Shown here piece by piece: positions 25,847 through 36,395 of a stretch of DNA of 64,000 nt (the stretch's first letter is position 1; every line of letters begins with the position of its first letter). Source of the DNA: Micromonospora zamorensis (GTDB lineage Bacteria > Actinomycetota > Actinomycetes > Mycobacteriales > Micromonosporaceae); NCBI RefSeq assembly GCF_900090275.1, contig NZ_LT607755.1, positions 5,084,001 to 5,148,000 on the forward strand. Reading direction: 5' to 3'. Both the position numbers and the translations under genes were made by a program. The notes under the pieces are model-generated. The model saw nothing but the letters and a program-made list of their open reading frames with translations, was not told where the DNA came from and made no database searches.

Positions 25847-25861
25847 GGCGTCGGGAGGTGC

Positions 25862-25981
25862 CTCCCGGCAAGGCGGCGGTCCCGCACCGGCTCCCGGCAT
25901 GGCGGCGGTCCGGCGCCCGCCTCCCGGCATGGCGGCGGCCCGGCGGCACTGCCCGGGCCTGACGTACGGCCTCCCGGCGGG
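25862..25981. repeat. Tandem repeat downstream of murA
   Basis: CTCCCGGCA followed by AGGCGGCGG or TGGCGGCGG occurs at 25862, 25891 and 25921 (periods 29 and 30 bp). A partial copy, CTCCCGGCGG, at 25971 runs into the murA stop codon. It is again a 3'-end repeat array. Confidence 0.8.
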
Positions 25982-27424
25982 TCAGATCTCCAGCGACGGT
26001 TCCTCCGGTGCGGTGCCCCGCTCGATCGCCACCCCGAGTGCGCGCAGGTCGGCCACGAAGTCCGGGTACCCCCGGTCGACGTGGTGCACGTGGGAGACCT
26101 CGGTGACACCCTGAGCGCAGAGCCCGGCGATGATCAGCCCCGCTCCGGCGCGGATGTCGGTGGCCCGCACCGGCGCACCGGACAGCCGACCCCGCCCACG
26201 GACGACCGCGTGGTGCCCATCGGTCTTGATGTCCGCACCGAGCCGCATCATCTCGTTGGCGAACATGAACCGGCCGTCGAAGATGTTCTCGGTGATCAGA
26301 GAGGCGCCGTCGCTGACCGCGGCCAGCCCGATCGCCATCGGCAGCAGGTCGGTGGCGAAGCCCGGGTACGGCAGCGTCACCACGTCCACCGCCCGGGGCC
26401 GCTCGTCCATCCGTACGCGGAAGCCGTCCCCCCTGGTCTCCACCAGGCCACCGGCCGCCACCACCTTGTCCAGCGCGACCTCCAGGTACGCGGGGTCCAG
26501 CCCCGTCACCGTCACGTCTCCCCGGGTCATCGCCGCGCCGAACGCCCAGGTGCCGGCGACGATCCGGTCCCCCACCGTGGCGTGGCGCACCGGGCGCAGA
26601 CCGGGGACCCCGGTGATCCGCAACGTGGACGTGCCCGCGCCGACGATCCGCGCGCCCATCTCGTTGAGCATCGTGCAGATGTCGACGATCTCCGGCTCGC
26701 GGGCCGCGTTGTCGATCATCGTGGTGCCCTGGGCGAGCACCGCCGCCATCACCAGGTTCTCGGTCGCGCCGACGCTGGGGAAGTCCAACACAATGTCCGC
26801 GCCGCGCAGCCCGTGCGGGGCGGAGGCGATGACGAACCCGTGCTCACCGGAGATCTCCGCGCCCATCCGGGTCAGCCCGGAGATGTGCATGTCCAGCCCT
26901 CGCGACCCGATGGCGTCGCCGCCGGGATGGGCCACCCGCACGTACCCCCGGCGGGCCAGCAGCGGGCCGAGCACACAGATCGACGCGCGCAACCGCCGGA
27001 CCAGGTCGTAGTCAGCCTCGGCACCAGGCTGCTCGGGCACGTCGATGGTCACCGAGCGGGACCGGGCCACCCCACCGCGGGCGACCATCGGGTCGACCGG
27101 GTCGTCCGCGTCGAACCGGACGTCACAACCCAGCCGGCGCAGCACCTCCCCCATGATCGCGATGTCGGTGATCCGCGGGACGTTCGTGATCACGCTGCGG
27201 CCCGGCGCGAGCAGCGCGGCGGCCATCAGCTTCAGCGCCGAGTTCTTGGCACCGACCACGTGCACGGTGCCGGCCAGGCGGGCGTCACCGTGGACCCGGA
27301 TGACGTCGACGTCGTTGACCGCCGTGTCGCCCGCGTCGCCGGGGCCTACCACCACAGGCCAACTGGCGGAGCTGTCCGGCCGCGCCGGGATCGTCAGGTC
27401 GGGAATCCGTAGGCTGTGCGTCAT
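25982..27424 (-). CDS. murA: UDP-N-acetylglucosamine 1-carboxyvinyltransferase
   Basis: MurA transfers enolpyruvate from PEP to UDP-GlcNAc, the first committed peptidoglycan step. The 480 residues include [17 protein letters not shown] (the Lys-Asn substrate site), [19 protein letters not shown] and [18 protein letters not shown]. In the loop that normally holds the catalytic Cys targeted by fosfomycin, the sequence reads PGGDAIGSR, with Asp in place of Cys as in mycobacteria, so natural fosfomycin tolerance is expected. The protein is longer than usual by about 45 N-terminal residues. The ATG at 27424 has GAGGTGG six bases upstream but shares CATG with the divergent gene; a GTG at 27355 would give the usual length. 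Confidence 0.9.
   Translation of the reverse strand: MTHSLRIPDLTIPARPDSSASWPVVVGPGDAGDTAVNDVDVIRVHGDARLAGTVHVVGAKNSALKLMAAALLAPGRSVITNVPRITDIAIMGEVLRRLGCDVRFDADDPVDPMVARGGVARSRSVTIDVPEQPGAEADYDLVRRLRASICVLGPLLARRGYVRVAHPGGDAIGSRGLDMHISGLTRMGAEISGEHGFVIASAPHGLRGADIVLDFPSVGATENLVMAAVLAQGTTMIDNAAREPEIVDICTMLNEMGARIVGAGTSTLRITGVPGLRPVRHATVGDRIVAGTWAFGAAMTRGDVTVTGLDPAYLEVALDKVVAAGGLVETRGDGFRVRMDERPRAVDVVTLPYPGFATDLLPMAIGLAAVSDGASLITENIFDGRFMFANEMMRLGADIKTDGHHAVVRGRGRLSGAPVRATDIRAGAGLIIAGLCAQGVTEVSHVHHVDRGYPDFVADLRALGVAIERGTAPEEPSLEI
27410..27415 (+). promoter_or_regulatory. Leaderless -10 hexamer TAGGCT
   Basis: TAGGCT ends seven bases before the ATG at 27423. If murA starts at 27424, this promoter lies inside the murA coding region. 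Confidence 0.5.
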
Positions 27425-27995
27425 GGCCGTCCACCTCACGCGCATCTACACCAAGGCCGGCGATGCCGGCATGACCAGGCTGAGCAACAACGAGCAGGTG
27501 CCGAAGACCGATCCACGCATCGCCGCGTACGCGGATGTCGACGAGTGCAACGCGGCGATCGGCGTCGCGATCGCCATGGGCGAGCTCGACGAGGTGCTGC
27601 GGGGAGTGCTGGGGTCGGTGCAGAACGACCTGTTCGACGTCGGCGCCGACCTGTCCACCCCGGTCGAGCCGGAGCCGAAGTACCCGCCGCTGCGGGTGAC
27701 CGAGGAGTACGTCGAGCGCCTGGAAGGCTGGTGCGACGAGTACAACGCACGCCTGAGCAAGCTCGACTCCTTCATCCTCCCCGGCGGCACCGCAGGCGCG
27801 GCGCTGCTGCATGTGGCGCGAACCATCGCCCGGCGTGCCGAACGGGCGGCGTGGGCGCTGGTGGCCCACGATCCGGACCGAACCAGCACGCTCCCGGCAA
27901 AGTATCTCAACCGGCTCTCCGATCTGCTCTTTATCCTGTCAAGAACGGCAAATCCGGCGGGAGACGTGCTATGGGTGCCAGGCGGCAAGCGCTGA
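27423..27995 (+). CDS. Cob(I)alamin adenosyltransferase, PduO type
   Basis: The enzyme transfers the adenosyl group of ATP to cob(I)alamin, giving AdoCbl. The 190 residues show the N-terminal ATP site [15 protein letters not shown], then VDECNAAIG and the C-terminal RRAERAAW helix, all hallmarks of the PduO family. In this window the evident AdoCbl consumer is the ethylmalonyl-CoA mutase, so this gene completes that module. Its ATG overlaps the murA ATG by two bases in the palindrome CATG. Confidence 0.93.
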   Translation: MAVHLTRIYTKAGDAGMTRLSNNEQVPKTDPRIAAYADVDECNAAIGVAIAMGELDEVLRGVLGSVQNDLFDVGADLSTPVEPEPKYPPLRVTEEYVERLEGWCDEYNARLSKLDSFILPGGTAGAALLHVARTIARRAERAAWALVAHDPDRTSTLPAKYLNRLSDLLFILSRTANPAGDVLWVPGGKR

Positions 27996-28093
27996 CCGGA
28001 GGGCTCTGCACCACGTCGAGCAGTGACTTCCCGATCTGACCGCCCCCACGCCTACGTGAACCGAGTGGGCGGCGCGGTCGACTCGGGTTCAAG

Positions 28094-28125
28094 AAAAAGG
28101 GGCATCCAGACCAGCAGGACACCCC
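28094..28125 (-). terminator. Rho-independent terminator, minus strand
   Basis: On the minus strand GGGGTGTCC and GGATGCCCC (two G-T pairs) enclose a nine-base loop and are followed by TTTTT. It ends leftward transcripts coming from the DUF2550/atpC side before they reach the adenosyltransferase gene. It and the hairpin at 28241-28314 are the main content of the 339-bp gap 27996-28334. Confidence 0.75.
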
Positions 28126-28240
28126 GGCATCACGAAACCGAGTCGATCACCCGAACAAGCGACGCAGAAGGCGGAACTTAGCCTCACCGGTAACGGCAGG
28201 TGACAAAAACCGCGCCAGACCGACGCAGGATGCCCAAGAA

Positions 28241-28314
28241 GGGTTTCCGGGGAGCCCGCCCGGCGCAGGGATCAAGCCTGACCGCCCGGAGCCGGGCGGG
28301 CTCCCCGGAAACCC
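28241..28314. repeat. Perfect 24-bp inverted repeat
   Basis: Bases 28241-28264 are the exact reverse complement of 28291-28314 (starting GGGTTTCCGGGGAGCC). The 26-nt loop contains a small inner stem (AGG/CCT). The hairpin lies 20 bp past the DUF2550 stop and could terminate transcription from both sides, although it is far longer than needed. Confidence 0.85.
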
Positions 28315-28334
28315 CAACGGCGACCAGAGACGGC

Positions 28335-28790
28335 TCAGGCAGCCGGCCAGTCCTGGGAGGCCAGACGCGGCGAGACCGCCCCCGGAGGGGCGGCCTCGAG
28401 CCAGGACAGGAAACCGGTCACTGTCGATCGCGCCATGGCGATCTCCACCGGTGCGTGGTGACTGGTACAGCGGAGGATCACCCAGTCGGCCGGCATGGAG
28501 AGCCGTTCCTGACCTTCGGGCAATCGGCGGCGCTCCACCGCCAACCCTTTGCGCGACAGCACCCGCTTGGGGCGGATCGCGAAGCTGAACATCCGGTACC
28601 AACGAAGCTCGTCATCGGCGAACCGACCGAAGCCGGGCGACCAGCCGCGGCCGTCGAGCATGGTGGAGACTCGGACGCTGAGCCGGATGATGCCACCGCT
28701 GCGGGTGACCAGAGCTCGCCGGACGAAGAGAATGAAAAGCGCGCCGAGGATGACGACTACGCCGATCCCGAATCCTTCGACGATCTCCAT
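28335..28790 (-). CDS. DUF2550 membrane-anchored protein
   Basis: The function of this 151-residue protein is unknown. One N-terminal membrane helix (GFGIGVVVILGALFILFV, residues about 6-25) is followed by a basic cytoplasmic domain with WYRMFSFAIRPKRVLSR and ADWVILRC. The DUF2550 family is found in actinobacteria next to atpC, as here with a 12-bp gap, so it is probably co-transcribed with atpC. A role tied to ATP synthase is suggested by position only. Confidence 0.8.
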   Translation of the reverse strand: MEIVEGFGIGVVVILGALFILFVRRALVTRSGGIIRLSVRVSTMLDGRGWSPGFGRFADDELRWYRMFSFAIRPKRVLSRKGLAVERRRLPEGQERLSMPADWVILRCTSHHAPVEIAMARSTVTGFLSWLEAAPPGAVSPRLASQDWPAA

Positions 28791-28802
28791 CCCCGGTGTG
28801 AC

Positions 28803-29084
28803 TCAGCGGCTCGGTGCGGAAACCGGGGTTGCGCTCTCGGCCAGCACGGTGACACCGTTGGCGCTCACCGAGAGGAAGCCGCCAGCCACCTCGTAGGTGA
28901 CCTGCTCACCACCGGCGAGCTTGATGCGCACCTGGCCGGGCTCGGCGAGCTGGCCGAGCAGCGGCGCGTGCCCCGGCAGAACACCCAGCTCGCCCTCGGT
29001 CGTGCGAGCGACGACCATCTCGGCGTCACCCGACCAGACCTTCTCCTCGACGGCGACGAGCTCGACGTGAAGCTGCTGTGCCAC
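28803..29084 (-). CDS. atpC: ATP synthase F1 subunit epsilon
   Basis: This 93-residue subunit of the central stalk inhibits ATP hydrolysis. The sequence has the family start [18 protein letters not shown] and the conserved [13 protein letters not shown] and [16 protein letters not shown]. It is shorter than the 130-residue proteobacterial form because the C-terminal two-helix domain is missing, as is common in some actinobacteria. The GTG at 29084 follows AAGGAG. It does not follow atpD directly: a terminator and an LCP gene lie between, and TAGACT at 29118-29123 is a likely own promoter. Confidence 0.92.
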   Translation of the reverse strand: MAQQLHVELVAVEEKVWSGDAEMVVARTTEGELGVLPGHAPLLGQLAEPGQVRIKLAGGEQVTYEVAGGFLSVSANGVTVLAESATPVSAPSR

Positions 29085-29117
29085 GCTGTCTCCTTGCTGC
29101 GGCTACGGATTGCCGAA

Positions 29118-29123
29118 AGTCTA
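29118..29123 (-). promoter_or_regulatory. -10 hexamer TAGACT for atpC-DUF2550
   Basis: On the minus strand TAGACT lies 33 bases upstream of the atpC GTG, which has its own ribosome binding site. This is consistent with separate transcription of atpC. Confidence 0.5.
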
Positions 29124-29141
29124 GCCTGACGCCGGCGCGCG

Positions 29142-29157
29142 CCCCACGCGGGTGGGG
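29142..29157. terminator. Short hairpin after the LCP gene
   Basis: CCCCAC and GTGGGG pair around GCGG, 16 bases after the LCP stop on the minus strand. No T-run follows. It would partly insulate atpC from the LCP transcript. Confidence 0.4.
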
Positions 29158-29172
29158 AGAACCACGCCCCGG

Positions 29173-30309
29173 CTACTTGGTCTTGTTGACGAAATCGGGG
29201 TGCTCCAGCAGGAACGGGTCGAGTTGCTCGTTCTTCAGCGCGGCGAAGAAGTCCGGAACCCCCGGCTGGAACTGCTCACCCAGGTATCTCTTGCCGTCGT
29301 ACATGCCACCACCGGGCAGTTTGATCATCTGGATCGTATTGGGGCGGATGTCCTTCAGGGCGAGCCCGAAGTCGACAACGCTGTTGCCCCGCCCGTTGAA
29401 GATCAGCGACTGCCCGGCGGCGCGGAGCACCTTGTCCAGCTTGATCGGGTTGGACACCACGTCGGCGCTGAACGCCTGGCCGACCATGGCCTTGACGAAC
29501 TGCTGCTGGTGGCGCTGCCGGCCGTAGTCGGAGTCCGGAACGCCGTTCTTCGGGTAACGCTGCCGAACGTAGTCCAGCGCCTGCCACCCACTCAGGTGCT
29601 GGTTGCCCTTCTTGTAGACCGCCTGCGGCCCGACGTAGCCCTCGCCGCGAGTGTTGCCCGGCCGGGCCTTGCCGTCCGGCTGCTTGTGCTCGGACTTCAC
29701 TTCCCGCTCGACGTACATGTTGACGCCACCCATGGCATCGACGATCTTCTGGAAGCCGGTGAAGTTGATAATCGCGCCGGCGTCGAACCGCTTGATGCCC
29801 GTCACGTTCTGCACGGTCGTGGCCAGCAGCTCGAAGCCCCGGGCGGCGTCGGGGTTCGCCCCCTGCACCTGGCTGCCGAACGACATGGCGGCGTTGATCT
29901 TCGTGGACTCGCCCGCGAAGTTGGCCTTCTTGAACGCCGGGATGTGCACGTAGAGGTCGCGCGGCAGTGAGAAGAGGTAGGCCCGGTCCATCGTCGCCGG
30001 CACGTGCAGCACCATGATCGAGTCGGCCAGCGGCGCCGCCGTCGCCGTACGCGGGTCGATGCCGACCAGCAGGATGTTGAGCGGGCCCTTGATCTCACTC
30101 TTCTTCGCCTGGGCACCGGCCGCCTGGTCGCCGAACAGGTCCGCCTTGCCCACCGCCCCCTCGTAGCGGGCCATGAGCACCTCGGTGCCGACCAGCACGG
30201 CACCGCTGAGCACTGTCAACACGGTGCCGAACACCGTGCAGATCCTGGCCCAGCGCGGCACACCCCGCCAGACCGACGACTTGCGGCCACTCTTGCCGGC
30301 CTTACCCAC
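29173..30309 (-). CDS. LytR-CpsA-Psr (LCP) family protein
   Basis: This 378-residue protein belongs to the LCP phosphotransferases, which attach teichoic acids or other glycopolymers to peptidoglycan outside the membrane. A basic N-terminus is followed by one membrane helix (ARICTVFGTVLTVLSGAVLVG, residues about 22-43). The LCP domain begins with PLNILLVGIDPR and contains DSIMVLHVP, YLFSLPRDLYVHIP and LDYVRQRYPKNGVPDSDYGRQ. The GTG at 30309 has GGAG eight bases upstream; codons before it encode no conserved sequence. Its place between atpD and atpC is unusual, and about 170 bp of relatively AT-rich DNA upstream probably holds its own promoter. Confidence 0.88.
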   Translation of the reverse strand: MGKAGKSGRKSSVWRGVPRWARICTVFGTVLTVLSGAVLVGTEVLMARYEGAVGKADLFGDQAAGAQAKKSEIKGPLNILLVGIDPRTATAAPLADSIMVLHVPATMDRAYLFSLPRDLYVHIPAFKKANFAGESTKINAAMSFGSQVQGANPDAARGFELLATTVQNVTGIKRFDAGAIINFTGFQKIVDAMGGVNMYVEREVKSEHKQPDGKARPGNTRGEGYVGPQAVYKKGNQHLSGWQALDYVRQRYPKNGVPDSDYGRQRHQQQFVKAMVGQAFSADVVSNPIKLDKVLRAAGQSLIFNGRGNSVVDFGLALKDIRPNTIQMIKLPGGGMYDGKRYLGEQFQPGVPDFFAALKNEQLDPFLLEHPDFVNKTK

Positions 30310-30479
30310 GAGTTCTCCGTTCGTTACGCCCCACGGGAGGAAGACGGGCGCACGTCGCCGAAAGGTTGCAAAGATCAAAGCTCTTTCACATAAGAGCGCG
30401 GAACGACCGTATCTCGGGTGGCTCGTCTGTGCCGACCACGAGTAACGGACCGCGACGACGATAGGACGCGAACATGAAC

Positions 30480-30515
30480 AAAAGACTGCCCCGGCAATGC
30501 CGGGGCAGTCTTTTT
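30480..30515. terminator. Strong bidirectional terminator after atpD
   Basis: AAAAGACTGCCCCGGC and GCCGGGGCAGTCTTTT pair perfectly over 16 bases around AAT, with A-run and T-run flanks. It lies 22 bases after the atpD stop and is the strongest intrinsic terminator in the window. Confidence 0.92.
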
Positions 30516-30537
30516 GTTGCAGATCCGATCGAGCTGG

Positions 30538-32903
<2,366 letters not shown>

Positions 32904-32907
32904 GGGA

Positions 32908-34560
32908 TCAGCTCTCGGCCGGGCGGTCGGTCGCGCTGTCGCGGAAGCGGGTCACCGTCTCGCGGTTCTCGTCGCCCTCAAGCGGTGCGGCCGGCGCGTC
33001 GTTGACCCGACGCTCGTCCTCCTTGTTGAGGAAGACCTGCTTGAACTCGGCGATCGCGCTGTCCAGGGAGCCGATGATGTCATCGTTCCACTGGTTGTCG
33101 GCGATGCCGGCCAGCACACCCTCGTGCTTGTGCCGCAGGTACTGGAGGAACTCCGACTCGAAGCGCCGGACCTCGCCCACCGGGATGTCGTCCAGCTTGC
33201 CCTCGGTGCCGGCCCAGACCGAGACGACCTGCTCCTGCACCGGGAACGGCGAGTAGTTCGGCTGCTTGAGCAGCTCGACCAGGCGCGAACCGCGGTCCAG
33301 CTGGGCGCGGGAGGCCCGGTCCAGGTCGGAGGCGAAGGCGGCGAACGCCTCCAGCTCGCGGTACTGCGCGAGGTTGAGCCGCAGCGAACCAGCGACCTTC
33401 TTCATCGGCTTCACCTGCGCGGCGCCACCGACCCGGGAGACCGAGGTGCCGACGTTGATCGCCGGACGAACGCCCTGGTTGAACAGGTCGGTCTCCAGGA
33501 AGATCTGGCCGTCGGTGATCGAGATGACGTTGGTCGGGATGAAGGCCGAGATGTCGTTGGCCTTCGTCTCGATGATCGGCAGACCGGTCATCGAGCCGCC
33601 ACCCAGCTCGTCGGAGAGCTTCGCGCAGCGCTCCAGCAGGCGGGAGTGCAGGTAGAAGACGTCACCCGGGTACGCCTCACGGCCCGGCGGGCGACGCAGC
33701 AGCAGCGACACGGCCCGGTACGCCTCGGCCTGCTTGCTCAGGTCGTCGAAGACGATCAGAACGTGCTTGCCGCCGTACATCCAGTGCTGCCCGATGGACG
33801 AGCCGGTGTACGGGGCGAGGTACTTGAAGCCGGCCGGGTCGGACGCCGGGGAGGCCACGATCGTCGTGTACTCCATCGCGCCGGCCTCTTCCAGCTGCCC
33901 CTTGATCGAGGCGATGGTGGAGGCCTTCTGACCGATGGCGACGTAGATGCAGCGGACCTGCTTCTTCGGGTCGCCGGTGCGCCAGTTGTCCCGCTGGTTG
34001 AGGATGGCGTCCAGGGCGACAGTGGTCTTGCCGGTCTTGCGGTCACCGATGATCAGCTGCCGCTGACCCCGACCGATCGGGGTCATCGCGTCGATGGCCT
34101 TGATGCCGGTCTGCAGCGGCTCGTCGACGGACTGCCGGGACATCACGTTCGGAGCCTGAAGCTCCAGCTCGCGGAAGCCCTCGTTGGCGATGTCGCCGAG
34201 CGCGTCGATCGGATCGCCGAGCGCGTTGACCACGCGGCCGAGGAAGGCGTCGCCGACCGGAACGGAGAGAACCCGCTCGGTGCGCTTGACGCGCTGCCCC
34301 TCCTCCAGCTTGGCGGAGTCACCGAGAACAACGACACCGATCTCCCGGACGTCGAGGTTCAACGCCACGCCGAGCGTGCCGTCCTCGAACTCCAGGAGCT
34401 CGTTGGTCATGGTCGAGGGCAGGCCCTCAACGTGGGCGATACCGTCACCGGTGTCGGCGACGGTGCCGACCTCCTCGCGGGAGACGTCGGACGAGTAGGA
34501 AGAGACGTAGCGCTCCAGGGCGCCGCGGATCTCCTCCGTCGAGATGGTCAGCTCGGCCAT
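32908..34560 (-). CDS. atpA: ATP synthase F1 subunit alpha
   Basis: This non-catalytic nucleotide-binding subunit has 550 residues. It carries the Walker A motif GDRKTGKT near residue 175, [11 protein letters not shown], and the Arg-finger region [15 protein letters not shown]-terminal extension of about 35 residues beyond the usual end is acidic and Ala/Pro-rich, as in mycobacteria, where it suppresses ATP hydrolysis; the same role is inferred here. The gene lies downstream of atpH behind a 140-bp gap holding a tandem repeat. Confidence 0.96.
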   Translation of the reverse strand: MAELTISTEEIRGALERYVSSYSSDVSREEVGTVADTGDGIAHVEGLPSTMTNELLEFEDGTLGVALNLDVREIGVVVLGDSAKLEEGQRVKRTERVLSVPVGDAFLGRVVNALGDPIDALGDIANEGFRELELQAPNVMSRQSVDEPLQTGIKAIDAMTPIGRGQRQLIIGDRKTGKTTVALDAILNQRDNWRTGDPKKQVRCIYVAIGQKASTIASIKGQLEEAGAMEYTTIVASPASDPAGFKYLAPYTGSSIGQHWMYGGKHVLIVFDDLSKQAEAYRAVSLLLRRPPGREAYPGDVFYLHSRLLERCAKLSDELGGGSMTGLPIIETKANDISAFIPTNVISITDGQIFLETDLFNQGVRPAINVGTSVSRVGGAAQVKPMKKVAGSLRLNLAQYRELEAFAAFASDLDRASRAQLDRGSRLVELLKQPNYSPFPVQEQVVSVWAGTEGKLDDIPVGEVRRFESEFLQYLRHKHEGVLAGIADNQWNDDIIGSLDSAIAEFKQVFLNKEDERRVNDAPAAPLEGDENRETVTRFRDSATDRPAES

Positions 34561-34635
34561 CCTCTGCTTCCTTAAAATTCAGGGGCCCGGGATACCTAGT
34601 ACCGACCGGTCCGAATGGCGTCTGTCAATCCGGGC

Positions 34636-34707
34636 GCTGAGCGGCGGTGCCGCCCCGACGCTGAGCGGCGGAGCCGCTCAGCCGCTGGGCGGCGAGCCGT
34701 TCAGCGC
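34636..34707. repeat. Three-copy 24-bp tandem repeat at the atpH 3' end
   Basis: Copies starting GCTGAGCGGCGG at 34636 and 34660, and GCTGGGCGGCGA at 34684, have an exact 24-bp period. The third contains the atpH stop codon (TCA at 34701-34703) and the second has TCA at the same place. The array lies inside the atp operon, between atpH and atpA. Confidence 0.8.
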
Positions 34708-35522
34708 TTCGCGAGCGCGTTGCGGGTCTCGTTGAGGCGGCGAAGGATGGTGCCGTCGTACAGGTCGGAGCCGACCCGCACGCTCACGCCACCCAGGACG
34801 TGGGGGTCGACCGTCTGCTTGACGGAGACCTCTCGACCGTATATCCCAGCGAGGCTCGCACCCAGCCGGCGCTCCTCCTCGTCACTCAACGGGGCCGCCA
34901 CGGTGACGTACGCCACCTGACGGTCCCGCCGTTCGGCGGCGAGTTCCACGAGCCGGGTGAGCGATCCACTGAAGGAGCGCCCCCCGAAGCCGGACAGCGC
35001 CACCTCGATGAGGCGAACGGTGGCCAGACGGGTCTTGCCGGCCAGCAGCTGGCCGACCAGGGCCCCGCGCTGCTCCACCGGGGCCGCCGAGTTGGACAGC
35101 ACCGCCGAGAGCGCCGGCTCGCCGGCGACGACCTGCCCGAAACGGAACAGCTCGTCCTCGACCTCGCCGAGGTCACCGGAGGCCTCGGTGCTGGCGAGCA
35201 CCGCTTCCACGCCGAGTCGCTCGACGGCATCGAGCAACTCCGACGGTGCCGACCAACGGCCGGACACCAGCGCGGCGAGCAGTTCGAGCGCACCCTCGCC
35301 GACCTTGCCGCGCAGCATCCCGCCGAGCAGTTCGGCGCGATCCGCGCCGGACCGGGCCGGGTCCGAGAGCGCCCGGCGCAGCCGGGGCTCCCGTCGCAGC
35401 AGCCCGCCGACAGCGAGCAGGTCGTTCGCGGTGTGTGCCACCGCGACCGCGTCATTGCCGCGGACGTACGCGTCGAGGTGCTCGGCCCCGACCTTGTACG
35501 ACTCCCGGCTGGCGGCCTGCAT
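34701..35522 (-). CDS. atpH: ATP synthase F1 subunit delta
   Basis: This 273-residue peripheral-stalk subunit connects the b dimer to the top of F1. The length is typical for the high-GC actinobacteria, longer than the 180-residue form of most bacteria. The conserved C-terminal region reads VDPHVLGGVSVRVGSDLYDGTI. The ATG at 35522 overlaps the atpF stop by one base in TGATG. Confidence 0.94.
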   Translation of the reverse strand: MQAASRESYKVGAEHLDAYVRGNDAVAVAHTANDLLAVGGLLRREPRLRRALSDPARSGADRAELLGGMLRGKVGEGALELLAALVSGRWSAPSELLDAVERLGVEAVLASTEASGDLGEVEDELFRFGQVVAGEPALSAVLSNSAAPVEQRGALVGQLLAGKTRLATVRLIEVALSGFGGRSFSGSLTRLVELAAERRDRQVAYVTVAAPLSDEEERRLGASLAGIYGREVSVKQTVDPHVLGGVSVRVGSDLYDGTILRRLNETRNALAKR

Positions 35523-36061
35523 CAGCGGGCCCCAGTGCTCTCGAGGCCGCTCAGGAACCGGTCGACGGTGCCCTTGCGTCGCGCCTCGTCGGCCAGCGAC
35601 TCGCCAACGATCTTGCTGGCGAGGTCCACCGCGATCGTGCCGACCTCCGTGCGCAGCTCGCGCACGATGGTGGCCCGCTCGGCGGCGAGCGCGTCCTTGC
35701 CGGCCTGGATGACCCGGTCGGACTCCTCCCGCGCCTTGGCGAGGATGTCCTGCCGGATGCCCTCGGCGTCGGCCCGCGCGTCGTCACGGATCTTGGCGGC
35801 GTCGGTCCGAGCCTCAGCGAGCTGGGCACGGTACTGCTCGAGCAGCTGGTTCGCCTCGGCCTGGGCGGCCTCGGCGCGCTTGATGCCGCCCTCGATCGCG
35901 TCGACCCGAGCCTGGAACGTCTGCTCCATGCGGGGGAAGACGAACTTCATCAGCACGAAGCAGAGAACGATGAAGGCGATCCCACCGACCACGATCTCTT
36001 GCCAGATGGGGATGATCGGGTTGTGGGTCGACTCACCACCCTCAGCGGCGAGGAAGTACAT
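35522..36061 (-). CDS. atpF: ATP synthase Fo subunit b
   Basis: This 179-residue peripheral-stalk subunit has one N-terminal membrane helix (IWQEIVVGGIAFIVLCFVLMKF, residues about 18-41) and a long charged coiled coil (about 45-165) that dimerises and reaches F1. Confidence 0.95.
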   Translation of the reverse strand: MYFLAAEGGESTHNPIIPIWQEIVVGGIAFIVLCFVLMKFVFPRMEQTFQARVDAIEGGIKRAEAAQAEANQLLEQYRAQLAEARTDAAKIRDDARADAEGIRQDILAKAREESDRVIQAGKDALAAERATIVRELRTEVGTIAVDLASKIVGESLADEARRKGTVDRFLSGLESTGAR

Positions 36062-36088
36062 AGGTGACCTCCCGGTCGACGAGCGGGA

Positions 36089-36331
36089 TTAGAGCTGGCC
36101 CTGCCAGATGAAGCCGAAGGCGATACCCAGCAGCGCGAGCGCCTCGATGACGGCGAAGCCGATCCAGACGTACGGCAGGGTCATCCGCGACGACTCCGGC
36201 TGACGGGCGGTCGACTGGATGTAGGCGGCGAAGACCAGGCCGACGCCGATACCCGGACCGATGGCCGCGAGGCCGTAGCCGATGGCGGCGGTGCTGCCAA
36301 CGACACCTTCTGCGGCGGCGACGTAATCCAT
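36089..36331 (-). CDS. atpE: ATP synthase Fo subunit c
   Basis: This proton-carrying ring subunit has 80 residues and two helices. The polar loop contains ARQPE, and the proton-binding Glu63 lies in FAVIEALALLG. The ATG at 36331 has AGGAGG nine bases upstream; a frame open upstream of it is not coding. Confidence 0.96.
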   Translation of the reverse strand: MDYVAAAEGVVGSTAAIGYGLAAIGPGIGVGLVFAAYIQSTARQPESSRMTLPYVWIGFAVIEALALLGIAFGFIWQGQL

Positions 36332-36395
36332 TAGTGGTTCCTCCTGGTTATCACGCGTGTCTCTCACGCGGGACGACAACGGTTGGTGCGGTGGA

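Noticed and set aside
28076..28145. T-arm-like GGGTTCAAG inside a stem GACTCGG/CCGAGTC, possible tRNA remnant
   Set aside because: No acceptor stem, anticodon arm or CCA end can be formed; the region is better explained by the minus-strand terminator it contains.
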